Positions 51,404 to 59,939 of a DNA stretch of 64,000 nucleotides are shown here, piece by piece. This stretch comes from BD2-11 clade cluster bacterium bin43 (lineage in GTDB: Bacteria > Gemmatimonadota > Gemmatimonadetes > Longimicrobiales > Gaopeijiaceae). The notes beneath the pieces were generated by a model. It was not told the DNA's origin, did no database searches, and saw only the letters and a program-made list of their open reading frames with translations. The stretch covers positions 124,001 to 188,000 of the forward strand of contig MPMR01000002.1 in the NCBI GenBank assembly GCA_002238605.1, in the 5' to 3' direction. Numbering within the stretch: position 1 is the first letter of the stretch; each line of letters begins with the position of its first letter. The position numbers were made by a program, and so were the translations under genes.

Positions 51404-52051
51404 TCAGACACTCGAAGAAGGGCACAGGCGCGACAGCGCGCACTCCTCGCAGCGGGGCTTGCGGGCCGCGCACACCTGGCGCCCGTGGAAGATCAGGAGA
51501 TGGGCGAGCAGTGTCCAGCGCTCGCGGGGGAAGAGCTTCATCAGGTCGCGTTCGATGGGCACGGGACTCGGGTGGCGGGTGAAGCTCATGCGGTTTGCCA
51601 GACGCTTCACGTGCGTGTCCACGACCACCCCCTCGTCGATGCCGAAGGCGTTGCCGAGAATGACGTTGGCCGTCTTGCGCCCGATGCCCGGGAGCGCGAC
51701 CAGCTCATCCATGTTGCGCGGCAGCTCGTTTCCGTGCTGCTCGGCCACCACGGTGGCCATGCCGATCAGGTTCTTCGCCTTGTTGCGGAAGAAGCCCGTG
51801 GAGTGGATGAGCTCCTCCACGTCGCTCTGGCGCGCCCCGGCCAGATCCTCGGCCTCCGGATAGCGCTCGAACAGGGCGGGCGTGACCATGTTCACCCGCT
51901 CGTCGGTGCACTGCGCGGAGAGGATGGTCGCGACCGCGAGCTCGTAGGGGTTGCGGTGGTGGAGGGCGCAGTGGGCGTCCGGGTAGCACTCGACGAGCAA
52001 CTCGTAGATGCGCGCCGCCCGCTCCTTTCTGGCCTTCACCGACTCTCTCAT
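51404..52051 (-). CDS. nth: endonuclease III (DNA glycosylase/AP lyase)
   Basis: This 215-residue base-excision repair enzyme removes oxidised pyrimidines. The helix-hairpin-helix LPGIGRKTANVILG is followed by the catalytic Asp in VVVDTHVKRL. The catalytic Lys is the one within LPGIGRKTA. A 4Fe-4S cluster motif (CAARKPRCEECALSRLC, Cx6Cx2Cx5C) ends the protein. ATG 52051 overlaps the upstream gene's stop by 4 bp (ATGA). Confidence 0.96.
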   Translation of the reverse strand: MRESVKARKERAARIYELLVECYPDAHCALHHRNPYELAVATILSAQCTDERVNMVTPALFERYPEAEDLAGARQSDVEELIHSTGFFRNKAKNLIGMATVVAEQHGNELPRNMDELVALPGIGRKTANVILGNAFGIDEGVVVDTHVKRLANRMSFTRHPSPVPIERDLMKLFPRERWTLLAHLLIFHGRQVCAARKPRCEECALSRLCPSSSV

Positions 52052-52890
52052 CGTGCCTCCGCGGTCGTGATCCGCCGCCAGGGCAAGGTGCTGGCGAGCG
52101 GGGCGCTACTGGACGCGCCCGGCTCCATGGCCGCCTCCGGCGCCCTGGTCCCCGCTTCCCCACCCCTGGTTGGAGCGCCGGCTCGCAGCAACCCCTGTTC
52201 CAGCTGCCGGAAGAGGCGCCCCGCGAGCTTGACCACTTCCCCGAGCGTCTCGATCGAGCACAGCTCCTCGCCGCCCGGCAAGGTACTCGCGAAGTCGTCG
52301 CCGTGCCGGCGCACGGTCGCGGCAGCCCACTCGCTCGCCTCCTCCCCGGAGATCTCCGGCACGGGCATCACCCCGAGTCCGGGACGGTCCGCCCGCATCC
52401 CGCTCGCAAGCATGAGGTGCAGGCGTTGGGCGGGGGTCAGCACCCAGAAGAAGCCGTCGAGCGACTCGGCGGGGCCTCCGGCCTCGGGCCGCGCCCAGAA
52501 CAGGTACCGCGGCAGCTGCACGTAGCCGGCCCGGGAAGGCGCCGCGAAGGTCCAGTCCGCCGGCCCGGAGTCCAGGCCGGCGCGTGTCACCTGGTGGGCG
52601 GCCTCGGTGCCAAGCAGGTACAGGGGCTCTCCGGCGCTCCAGAAATGGAAGGCATGAAAGAGGATGACGCCATATTGCACGAAGAGGACGGGATTCTCGT
52701 CCTCGGTGCGGATATCGGCGATCGTGCGCCCGGCCTGCTCGAGCATGCTGAAGGCGCCCGGGTCCCAGATATCCGCGTCCCGTCGCTCCGCCTCTTCCCG
52801 GATCAGCTCGAACCGCTCCTCCGCGAAGGGGCGGCCCGGGAGAGCCATCTCGTACGGCGTGACGCGGGCGTACAGGTCGTGGATCCTCAT
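52048..52890 (-). CDS. uncharacterised protein between zincin and nth
   Basis: This 280-residue soluble protein has no recognised motif. The first 220 residues look folded (RIHDLYARVTPYEMALPGRPF; NPVLFVQYGVILFHAFHFW; FFWVLTPAQRLHLMLASG). The last 45 are low-complexity Gly/Ala/Pro/Ser. There is no signal peptide. It overlaps by 4 bp both the zincin gene before it and nth after it, so the three are one translational unit. Confidence 0.7.
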   Translation of the reverse strand: MRIHDLYARVTPYEMALPGRPFAEERFELIREEAERRDADIWDPGAFSMLEQAGRTIADIRTEDENPVLFVQYGVILFHAFHFWSAGEPLYLLGTEAAHQVTRAGLDSGPADWTFAAPSRAGYVQLPRYLFWARPEAGGPAESLDGFFWVLTPAQRLHLMLASGMRADRPGLGVMPVPEISGEEASEWAAATVRRHGDDFASTLPGGEELCSIETLGEVVKLAGRLFRQLEQGLLRAGAPTRGGEAGTRAPEAAMEPGASSSAPLASTLPWRRITTAEAR

Positions 52891-53711
52891 CGCGGTCTGC
52901 CGGACTCTCCGGGCTCCGGCCGCACCGGGTTCGCGCCGCGCGCCCGGAGGTCTTCAACCCTCTTCGCCCGGCCCGGATCGTGCGCGGCATCGGCGCCCTC
53001 CACCCGGCGCGCGAGCGCCTCCGACTCCCAGAGTTCCTCCGCCGGCCGCTTCATGAACGCCTCCCACCATCGCCGCTTGCGCACCAGCACCAGCTGGAGT
53101 TCGCCCGGTCCGGCGTCGACGCCGTCGATCCAGATGAAGTGGGCATCCCCCAGACGCTCGGGCGCATCGACGCGAAAACCCTCGCCCCGCCACTGGAAAT
53201 GCACCTCGCCGGCCCGCGCGAGCCGCTCCGCGGTCCACTCCTGCTCGATGAAGAAATCGGTCTCAACGCGGAACACCCGGGGCGCGATCTCATCCCCGGA
53301 CTGATAGTAGCAGGGGTCGAAGTCGAGCCCCTCGCTCCGCTTGAACGACTCCTCCATGGCGTAGTCGACCCCGCCGAGTTCATCCTGGTCCGCGAGCGAC
53401 TCGAGGTGGTGACGAACCTCGTGGGTGAGCGTTTCCCACAACTCGCCCTCCCAGTCGAAACCGGGATCGTGCCGCGACAGCTCGCGGAAGGAGCCGTAGT
53501 ACAGGGCGACGACCGAGCGCGTGGTCTCGGGCCCCTGCCAGTCCGACGGATACGACTCCGTCGAGCACATGCCCAGTGTGTAGATGTCCGGGAATACCGG
53601 ATGCGGAAGCGCCTCATGGCGGACCGAGAGCCCGTCCAACCCGCTCGTGTACTCCTCCGGGATCTCGCGAAAGGCGCGCCGCGCGGCCCTTTCGAACTCG
53701 CGAAACCTCAT
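52887..53711 (-). CDS. zincin-like metallopeptidase family protein
   Basis: This 274-residue protein has a zinc HExxH in ETLTHEVRHHLESLADQD (near 98), as in the short bacterial zincin-like family. In that family a similar N-terminal domain of about 120 residues stands alone. Here a second region (about 135-230) has strands (VFRVETDFFIEQEW; LQLVLVRKRRWWEAF), and the C-terminus is charged. Cytoplasmic, substrate unknown. It lies 48 bp after the NSS transporter and overlaps the next gene by 4 bp. Confidence 0.7.
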   Translation of the reverse strand: MRFREFERAARRAFREIPEEYTSGLDGLSVRHEALPHPVFPDIYTLGMCSTESYPSDWQGPETTRSVVALYYGSFRELSRHDPGFDWEGELWETLTHEVRHHLESLADQDELGGVDYAMEESFKRSEGLDFDPCYYQSGDEIAPRVFRVETDFFIEQEWTAERLARAGEVHFQWRGEGFRVDAPERLGDAHFIWIDGVDAGPGELQLVLVRKRRWWEAFMKRPAEELWESEALARRVEGADAAHDPGRAKRVEDLRARGANPVRPEPGESGRPR

Positions 53712-53759
53712 TCCCCTGCCGTGCCCGGACGATCATCGGCGCTGCCCGACGTCAAGACG

Positions 53760-55217
53760 TCAACCGGACGAGCCGCCGCTCCCGCCCACGGTCGCCCGTG
53801 TGATCCTCCTGTTGAGCATCCAGAGAATGAGAATCACGACCGCCGCCTGGATGACCACGCTCCCCACGTTATACGGGCTGAACAGCGTCCAGGTCTCCGC
53901 GAAGCTCGCCCCCCGGGCGCTCCAGAGGAACCACACCATGAGCACGACGGCCTCGACGATCACGAGCCGGATCGCCCAGTCCCACCAGGCTCCGATGCGG
54001 ATGTCGGAATCAACCGTGTTGATGAACTTGCGGCGCCACTCGGTCACGCCGTAGCGCAGCACGGCGAAGGCGAAGAAGAAGCCCGAGAGCATGAGCCCCA
54101 CGCCCCAGACCCAGTCCTGGTTATGGAAGAAGTCCATGTTGAGCGCGCTCGGGATTCCGCACACCAGCGCCGCGATGCCGACGATGCCCACTGCGCGCTT
54201 GCGTTCGATCCCCGCGTCGCGCAGGACGCGGCTGGCGAGCTCGATCATGGCCACCAGGCTCGTCCACGCCGCGAAGACCAGCGCCATGAAGAAGAGGATC
54301 ATGAAGAACTGGCCGCCGGGCATGAGCGCGAAGAGCTGCGGCACCCAGATGAAGGTGATGCCCTCGTTCCCTGCCCCGACGATCTGGCTGGCCGCGTCCG
54401 GCATCACCGAAAAGACCGTGCACAGCACCATGATGCCCGCGAGCAGCGACATCGAATTGTTGCCGAAGCCGATGACGAACGCGTTGAGCGCGGTGTCTTC
54501 CCGTTTTCGCATGTAGATGGCGTAGGTGAGCACGAGACCCCACCCCGCGCCCGTATCCCACGCGTTCTGGGTCAGCGCCTCGAGCCAGATGCGGTAGTCG
54601 CCCAGCTCGCTGAAGTTCGGGGTGAAGAGGAACGCGAGGCCGGCGGAGGCGCCCGGCAGCGTCACGGCCCGGATGGCGAGCACGACCACCAGGATGATGA
54701 GGCTGGGGATCAGGAAGCGGGCGGCGGTCTCGATGCCCTTCACTCCCCTGGACACCACGAAAACCCCCATGCCCAGCGCGATGGCGTGCGTAATCATCGC
54801 CGAGGGCGTGGCGGCGAACGAGTTCCAGAAGGCGTCGGGCACTTCGGTGGGGATCTCGCGGGTGATCGAGGCCCACAGAAAGCGGAGCGTCCAGCCCATG
54901 ACCACGCTGTAGTAGAACATGATCGCGGTCGCGACCCAGGCGACCCAGGCGCCCATCCAGCCGAATTTCGGCCCCAGAGTGGCGGCGAACGCCCCGATCG
55001 GGCCCTTGCGCACGCTCTTCCCCATCCCGAACTCGAGGATGAGGAGCGGCACCGACCAGAGGAGCAGGAAGCACACCCAGGCCACCAGGAAGTTGCCGCC
55101 CCCGTTGGAGGCCGCGATGCGCGGGAAGCGCCAGATGTTTCCGGTGCCCACCGCCATCCCCAGCATCGCCAGCAGCATGCCCCAGCGCGAGCTGAAAACC
55201 TCTGACCTGGATGCCAT
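53760..55217 (-). CDS. NSS-family sodium-dependent amino acid transporter
   Basis: This 485-residue inner-membrane symporter is of the neurotransmitter:sodium symporter family. About 12 helices are visible. Helix 1 has GMAVGTGNIWRFPRIAASNGGG, the unwound sodium- and substrate-binding segment, and helix 2-3 has PLLILEFGMGK. The family imports Met, Ala, Trp or Leu depending on member. It is followed by the zincin gene and preceded by glyS at 58 bp. A MetS-like small subunit occurs at 50390, pointing to Met/Ala import as the most likely role. Confidence 0.93.
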   Translation of the reverse strand: MASRSEVFSSRWGMLLAMLGMAVGTGNIWRFPRIAASNGGGNFLVAWVCFLLLWSVPLLILEFGMGKSVRKGPIGAFAATLGPKFGWMGAWVAWVATAIMFYYSVVMGWTLRFLWASITREIPTEVPDAFWNSFAATPSAMITHAIALGMGVFVVSRGVKGIETAARFLIPSLIILVVVLAIRAVTLPGASAGLAFLFTPNFSELGDYRIWLEALTQNAWDTGAGWGLVLTYAIYMRKREDTALNAFVIGFGNNSMSLLAGIMVLCTVFSVMPDAASQIVGAGNEGITFIWVPQLFALMPGGQFFMILFFMALVFAAWTSLVAMIELASRVLRDAGIERKRAVGIVGIAALVCGIPSALNMDFFHNQDWVWGVGLMLSGFFFAFAVLRYGVTEWRRKFINTVDSDIRIGAWWDWAIRLVIVEAVVLMVWFLWSARGASFAETWTLFSPYNVGSVVIQAAVVILILWMLNRRITRATVGGSGGSSG

Positions 55218-55275
55218 CCCGCCTTCTCCCGTGTTCGGTTGCCCGCCGTTCTCCGTGCCCGGGACGCCCGGCGAC

Positions 55276-56613
55276 TCAGCGCGCGAGCCGTTCCCGCAGG
55301 TAGTCTATCACGCCGTCCGCGTTCACGCGCACCTGCTCCAGGGTGTCGCGGTCGCGCACGGTGACCGTCCCGTCCTCGTTGGTCCGGCCGTCCACGGTGA
55401 CGCACCAGGGGGTGCCCGCCTCGTCCTGGCGGCGGTAGCGGCGTCCGATGGATCCGGCCGCGTCGTAGAAGCTGGGAACGGCCGCGGCCTTGAAGGCGTC
55501 GTGCAGCCGGGTCGCGATCTCCGGCATGCCGTCCTTGCGCACCAGCGGGAAGATCGCCGCCTTCACCGGCGCCAGCCGCGGATGGATGCCGAGCACCGTG
55601 CGCCGCTGGCGCCCCACCTCCTGCTCGTAATACGCATCCGAGAGCACCATGAGCATCATGCGGTCGACCCCCGCCGCGGTCTCGATGACGTAGGGGATGT
55701 AGCGGCCCCCGCCCCCGGGCTCCACGTAGCGCATCTTCTTGCCCGAGTACTGCTGGTGCCGGGAGAGGTCGAAGTCGGTGCGGTTGTGGATGCCCTCCAG
55801 CTCCTTCCAGCCGATGGGAAACTCGTACTGGATGTCCACGGCCCGCTTCGCATAGTGCGCCAGCTCGTCGGGTCCGTGCTCGCTGAAGCGGAGCGAATCG
55901 GCCCGGATGCCCAGCGTCCCGGTGTGGAACTCCATGCGCGCGTCGCGCCAGTGATCGAACCACTCCTCGTCGGTCCCCGGGGTGACGAAGAACTGCATCT
56001 CGGCCTGCTCGAACTCGCGCGTGCGGAAAATGAAGTTGCCGGGCGTGATCTCGTTCCGGAACGCCTTCCCGATCTGGGCCACGCCGAAGGGCACCTTCTG
56101 GCGCGCGGTGGTCTGCACGTTGAGGAAGTTGACGTAGGAGCCCTGCGCGGTCTCGGGACGCAGATAGACGGTCGCCGCAGCCTCCTCCACGGGCCCCATG
56201 AAGGTCTTGAACATGAGGTTGAAGAGCCTCGGCTCCCCGATCTCGCAGGCCTTGAAGGCCCCCGGAGCCTTGCTCGGCTTCCGGCCGCAGCGGGCGCCCT
56301 CCATTTCGTCGGCGCGAAAACGCTTCTTGCACGTCTTGCACTCGACCAGCGGATCCGTGAAGCCGTCGACGTGGCCCGACGCCTCCCACACGCGCGGATG
56401 CATGAGAATAGCCGCGTCGACGCCCTCGACGTCGTCGCGCTGATGCACCATCGCGCTCCACCAGGCCTCCTTGATGTTGCGCTTGAGTTCGATGCCCAGC
56501 GGTCCGTAGTCCCACACCGAGCCGGTGCCGCCGTAGATCTCCGAAGACTGGAAGACGTACCCGCGACGCTTGGTCAGCGAGACGAGCTTGTCCATGCTAT
56601 CCAGTTGAGGCAT
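55276..56613 (-). CDS. glyS: glycine--tRNA ligase (dimeric, alpha2 type)
   Basis: This 445-residue class II synthetase charges tRNA-Gly. It has LVSLTKRRGYVFQSSEIYGG and WDYGPLGIELKRN at the N-terminus, a Cys-containing insertion (CKTCKKRFRADEMEGARCG), motif 2 FRNEITPGNFIFRTREFEQ, motif 3 AAGVDRMMLMVL, and a C-terminal anticodon-binding domain. This is the single-chain form, not the glyQ/glyS pair. ATG 56613 lies just after a TACAAT -10; ATG 56595 (MDKLVSL) is the alternative. Confidence 0.96.
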   Translation of the reverse strand: MPQLDSMDKLVSLTKRRGYVFQSSEIYGGTGSVWDYGPLGIELKRNIKEAWWSAMVHQRDDVEGVDAAILMHPRVWEASGHVDGFTDPLVECKTCKKRFRADEMEGARCGRKPSKAPGAFKACEIGEPRLFNLMFKTFMGPVEEAAATVYLRPETAQGSYVNFLNVQTTARQKVPFGVAQIGKAFRNEITPGNFIFRTREFEQAEMQFFVTPGTDEEWFDHWRDARMEFHTGTLGIRADSLRFSEHGPDELAHYAKRAVDIQYEFPIGWKELEGIHNRTDFDLSRHQQYSGKKMRYVEPGGGGRYIPYVIETAAGVDRMMLMVLSDAYYEQEVGRQRRTVLGIHPRLAPVKAAIFPLVRKDGMPEIATRLHDAFKAAAVPSFYDAAGSIGRRYRRQDEAGTPWCVTVDGRTNEDGTVTVRDRDTLEQVRVNADGVIDYLRERLAR

Positions 56614-56618
56614 AGTGT

Positions 56619-56624
56619 ATTGTA
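56619..56624 (-). promoter_or_regulatory. glyS -10 element TACAAT; probable leaderless start
   Basis: Read leftward, TACAAT ends five bases before the glyS ATG, placing the transcript start at or next to the start codon. A GAGG further up would lie outside such a message. ATGTTACAT at 56637-56645 lies upstream on the + strand. Confidence 0.5.
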
Positions 56625-56929
56625 CCTCTTTGATTCATGTTACATATGAACTCGGGGCCGCGTCGCCGTGCCAGCCTTCTTCCGGAGAACCGGGCGAGAT
56701 CCGGGTTTTCTGCCGAGAGCCGACCTGGGGACCGGGCCGGAATATCGGCAAGGCGCGGCGGACCAGCAACCAGCGGGACTGTTGCTTCCATCCGACGCCG
56801 AGCCATATTTCCTGGTTGACCGCTGATGCCCAAACACGCCGAACCGGCGCGGGCCTCGCCGGAATGCGGGGGCGGTCTCACCCGGGAGAACACGGAGCCG
56901 CAAGGCCCTTCACGCAAGGACGCTGATCG
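56625..56929. other. divergent intergenic region glyS/nfuA, no gene seen
   Basis: No gene is supported in these 305 bp. The region contains ATGTTACAT (56637-56645) and a TTGACC hexamer (56817-56822), a possible -35 for nfuA without a clear -10. The nfuA ATG is preceded by AAGGA ten bases upstream. Confidence 0.4.
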
Positions 56930-57511
56930 ATGTTGACCTTTACGGACAAAGCCCGCGAGATGGTGCTCTCCTTCATGGGAGACGAGCCCGACGGAGAGCA
57001 GGCCCTGCGGGTGAAGATGGACGGGAGCCCCTTCGCGCCCAGCTTCGAGCTGACGCTGGTCGGAAACGCAGACCGCGCCGACGACGACGTCGCCATGGAC
57101 GGAGGCGGGTTCACCGTGTTCGTCGACGGCGCCAGCGCGCCCAGACTGAAGGGCGCCACGGTCGACTTCGTCGACGAACTGAACCAGAGCGGGTTCGAGG
57201 TCAAGACGTCGCCGGATGCCGACGGCCGCGGCGCCGGTGGTCCCACGGGCCCGATCGCCGAGCGCGTCACCGACCTTCTGAATCGTCAGGTCAACCCGTC
57301 GATCGCGGCCCATGGCGGTGAGATCCGTCTGGTCGACGTTCAGGACACCGAGATCTATCTGGAGATGATGGGGGGCTGTCAGGGCTGCGCCATGTCCCGG
57401 CTTACCCTGCGCCAGGGCGTGGAGAAGATGATCCACCAGTCCATTCCAGAGGTGACCGCGATCCACGACATCACCGACCACCAGGCGGGCGAGAACCCCT
57501 TCTTCTCGTAG
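56930..57511 (+). CDS. nfuA: iron-sulfur cluster carrier protein NfuA
   Basis: This 193-residue cytoplasmic protein delivers 4Fe-4S clusters. The N-terminal A-type/HesB-like domain (1-95, FTDKAREMVLSFMGDE) lacks the usual cysteines, as in NfuA. The C-terminal NifU domain (about 110-180, LLNRQVNPSIAAHGGEIRLV) has the cluster-binding CxxC in GGCQGCAMS. The length matches E. coli NfuA. Possible clients in this window include the 4Fe-4S enzyme Nth. It lies 8 bp before the M81 lipoprotein gene, possibly co-transcribed. Confidence 0.93.
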   Translation: MLTFTDKAREMVLSFMGDEPDGEQALRVKMDGSPFAPSFELTLVGNADRADDDVAMDGGGFTVFVDGASAPRLKGATVDFVDELNQSGFEVKTSPDADGRGAGGPTGPIAERVTDLLNRQVNPSIAAHGGEIRLVDVQDTEIYLEMMGGCQGCAMSRLTLRQGVEKMIHQSIPEVTAIHDITDHQAGENPFFS

Positions 57512-57519
57512 AAGCACCC

Positions 57520-59103
57520 ATGTCACCGGGTTCCGCGCGATCGTGCGCCGGCCGCCGCGGCCTGTCCGCGCTGCTGCTGGCCGCCTCGGTCACCCTTCTG
57601 GTCGCATGCGCGGACGATTCCCGGGGGCCGGAGCGGCTCCGCTTCGCGGTCGCGGCCTTCCAGCACGAGACCTGCACCTTCTGCCCCGGCGGCGACACGG
57701 AAATCGAGGACTGGCTGCGCGTCAGCGAGCCGGTCTCGGGCGAGGCCCTGCTCGGGTCGGGGGACTATGTGGGCGGCTTTGCCCAGCGGGCGCGCGAGTT
57801 CGGGGATGTCGAGCTCGTGACGCTCTCCTCTCCGCTCGGGGTGTTCGGCGGGTCGTCGCGCAGCTGGAACACGAAGGCGACCTTCGACCACTTCGTGGAC
57901 ATCATGCTGGCCGAGTTGCGGGACCAACTCCCTGTTGACGCGGTCTACCTCGCGCTGCACGGCGCCATGGCGGTGCGCGACGTGCCCCGCCCCGAGGCGG
58001 AGATCGCGCGGCGTTTCCGGGAAGTGGTCGGGCCCGACGTCCCCATCGCGGGCACTTTCGACCTGCACGGTAACGAGGACGGCGAGTTCCTGGAGCACGC
58101 CGACTTCGCTTTCGTCACCAAGCGCTTCCCCCACTACGACGCCTACATCCAGGGGGAACGGGCGGCGCGCGCGCTGAGGCTGGCGGCGCGGGGCGAGTAC
58201 CAGGCCACCACCGCGACCCGCAAGCCGGGGATCATCACCGCCACCGTTCTTCAGTGGACCGGCCAGTCGCCCTCCATGGACATCATGGAGCGAGCCCGAC
58301 GGTGGGAGTCGCGCGAGGATGACGCTTACGTGTCGGTCTTCTTCGGATTCCCGTGGTCGGACGTACCCGACGTGGGCGCCACCGTGCACGTCATGACCAA
58401 CGGCGACCAGGCGCTTGCGGACGAGATCGCCGACGACATGGACGACTTCATCTGGCGGGTGCGGGAGGACTTCGCGCTGGGCGGGTATCCCGGCCCCGAG
58501 GAGGCGGCGGCGATCGTGGCGGACGCGATCGCGCAGGGCGAGGTGCCGGTGGCGGTGGGTGACTACAGTGACCGCCCGGGCGACGCGACCCACATCCTGA
58601 AGGCCTTCGAGGCCGCCGGGATCGGCAGGGTGCTCTACGGCACCATCACTTCGCCCGCGGCCCTCGAGGCGCTGGCGGAATCCGGCGCACAGGCCGGCGA
58701 CGCCTTCGACATGGAGATCGGCGGGTTCACGCCATCAGGGGGCGCGCCCCATCGTATTACGGGCGTAATACAGTACCTGGGGGCGGGCTTCAGCTACGAT
58801 CTGATCGCCGCGGTCTCATTCGGGGACGGCAACCTGGTCTTCCTCACCCCGGCGTACGAACAGGTGCTCTACCCGGACGACTTCCGCTACGGCGACATCG
58901 ACCCGGCCGACTACGAGGTGTTCGTCGTGAAGTCGCGGGTGCACTTCCGCCGCGGCTTCGACGAGACCGGCTACGCGCCCACCATCGTGCTGGTACAGGC
59001 GCCGGAGCCCTTCGTGGGAACGACCTTCCTGGACGCGCTCCCTTACGAGCACGTCGACCTGAGCGGGCTGTATCCCTACGGAGTGCCGGCCAACCGCAGG
59101 TAA
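57520..59103 (+). CDS. M81/MlrC-family metallopeptidase-like lipoprotein
   Basis: This 527-residue protein has a lipobox signal (LLLAASVTLLVACAD), then an M81 domain. FQHETCTFCPG parallels the family's HETNTF, and YLALHGAMAV, GTFDLHGN and FPHYDAY are the zinc-site loops. The MlrC C-terminal domain has GDYSDRPGDAT near 345. MlrC opens the linearised microcystin peptide; most relatives have unknown substrates and are cytoplasmic, so export is unusual. The start ATG 57520 has only a weak ribosome site; the signal sequence supports it. Confidence 0.85.
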   Translation: MSPGSARSCAGRRGLSALLLAASVTLLVACADDSRGPERLRFAVAAFQHETCTFCPGGDTEIEDWLRVSEPVSGEALLGSGDYVGGFAQRAREFGDVELVTLSSPLGVFGGSSRSWNTKATFDHFVDIMLAELRDQLPVDAVYLALHGAMAVRDVPRPEAEIARRFREVVGPDVPIAGTFDLHGNEDGEFLEHADFAFVTKRFPHYDAYIQGERAARALRLAARGEYQATTATRKPGIITATVLQWTGQSPSMDIMERARRWESREDDAYVSVFFGFPWSDVPDVGATVHVMTNGDQALADEIADDMDDFIWRVREDFALGGYPGPEEAAAIVADAIAQGEVPVAVGDYSDRPGDATHILKAFEAAGIGRVLYGTITSPAALEALAESGAQAGDAFDMEIGGFTPSGGAPHRITGVIQYLGAGFSYDLIAAVSFGDGNLVFLTPAYEQVLYPDDFRYGDIDPADYEVFVVKSRVHFRRGFDETGYAPTIVLVQAPEPFVGTTFLDALPYEHVDLSGLYPYGVPANRR

Positions 59104-59105
59104 GC

Positions 59106-59177
59106 ACAGCCCCGCGGGATCGTAGCTCGGCGGCTCGACCTACAGCCCGGCGGGATCGTAGCTCAGCGGCTCGACCT
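59106..59177. repeat. 36-bp tandem duplication at the 3' end of the PPTase gene
   Basis: 59106-59141 and 59142-59177 match at 34 of 36 bases. The second unit holds the last codons of the phosphopantetheinyl transferase (VEPLSYDPAGL-stop); the first reads VEPPSYDPAGL without the stop and lies outside the gene, next to the M81 stop. This is a recent local duplication. Confidence 0.9.
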
Positions 59178-59856
59178 CCACCCCGGCCTGGTCCATGGCC
59201 AGCGCGGCCTCGGCGCCTTCCGCGCACCGCACGCCCCCGATGTGCCATTGGGCGGGATCTTCCGGAAGGTCCTCGACGTGCAGCAACCCCTGTGCCGCGC
59301 CTGGAGTCGGGTCCACCGAGAACGACCTGAGCGGGTGCGTGAGCCCCACGCCCAGCGCCTTCAGAAACGCCTCCTTGCGCGTCCAGAAGCGGAAGAAGAG
59401 GCGCCGCCGCTCGTTCGCGGGGGCGGCGTGCAGCCGGGCCGCCTCGTCCGGGGCGAAGTTCTTGTCGGCGATGCCGAGCATGAGACGCACCTGCCGCATC
59501 TCCTCGATGTCCACCCCCAGGCGACCCGAAGCCGCCACACCGATCATGAGCCGGTCCTCGGAGTGCGACTGGTTGAAGGACGGTCCACCGGGCAGCCAGG
59601 GCTTCCCCTTCTCCTCGTAGTGGAAGCGGATGTCCTCCGGGCGCGTGTCCGTCAGCTGTCCCAGAACGCGGCGCAGGTGCCCCTGGGCGACGGTGTAGCG
59701 ACGGCGGTGGCGGTCGTAGGCGAAGCGGTCGGCGCGCTTGCGCTCGCCCGCCGAGAGCAGCTTCCGGGCCGCGGCCGTGACCCGTGCAGGGACATCCAGC
59801 CGGCCTTCCCAGATGTATACGATGCCGGGCCGGAGTCGGGGAGGTTCGAGGCTCAT
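59140..59856 (-). CDS. Sfp-type 4'-phosphopantetheinyl transferase
   Basis: This 238-residue enzyme moves the phosphopantetheine arm of CoA to carrier proteins. The pseudo-dimer shows SFNQSHSEDRLMIGV (SHS-type motif), LGVDIEEMRQV with the Mg-binding DxE, and the WTRKEAFLKALG helix. ATG 59856 is chosen: TATTCT at 59892-59887 is a good -10, giving a start downstream of the alternative ATG 59883, and AGGACA precedes 59856. No carrier-protein or PKS/NRPS gene is in the window. Confidence 0.9.
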   Translation of the reverse strand: MSLEPPRLRPGIVYIWEGRLDVPARVTAAARKLLSAGERKRADRFAYDRHRRRYTVAQGHLRRVLGQLTDTRPEDIRFHYEEKGKPWLPGGPSFNQSHSEDRLMIGVAASGRLGVDIEEMRQVRLMLGIADKNFAPDEAARLHAAPANERRRLFFRFWTRKEAFLKALGVGLTHPLRSFSVDPTPGAAQGLLHVEDLPEDPAQWHIGGVRCAEGAEAALAMDQAGVEVEPLSYDPAGL

Positions 59857-59886
59857 CTGTGTTGTCCTGACGGGGATGCGCATCAA

Positions 59887-59892
59887 GAATAG
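59887..59892 (-). promoter_or_regulatory. -10 element TATTCT for the PPTase gene
   Basis: Read leftward, TATTCT lies about 30 bp before ATG 59856. This fixes the start and rules against ATG 59883, which sits only three bases after it. On the other strand TTGTTACATCC (59909-59919) lies in the promoter region of the divergent gene. Confidence 0.4.
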
Positions 59893-59939
59893 ACGACGCC
59901 GGCAGATATTGTTACATCCGCGCCCAAGGAGCCACCCCG

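Noticed and set aside
52980-55205. 741-codon rightward open frame
   Set aside because: It lies opposite the zincin and NSS transporter genes, both with clear families, and reads as a His/Glu/Arg-rich shadow.
56625-56929. tRNA or T-box element by glyS
   Set aside because: No cloverleaf, no TTC-loop sequence and no T-box core; only short AT-rich motifs are present.
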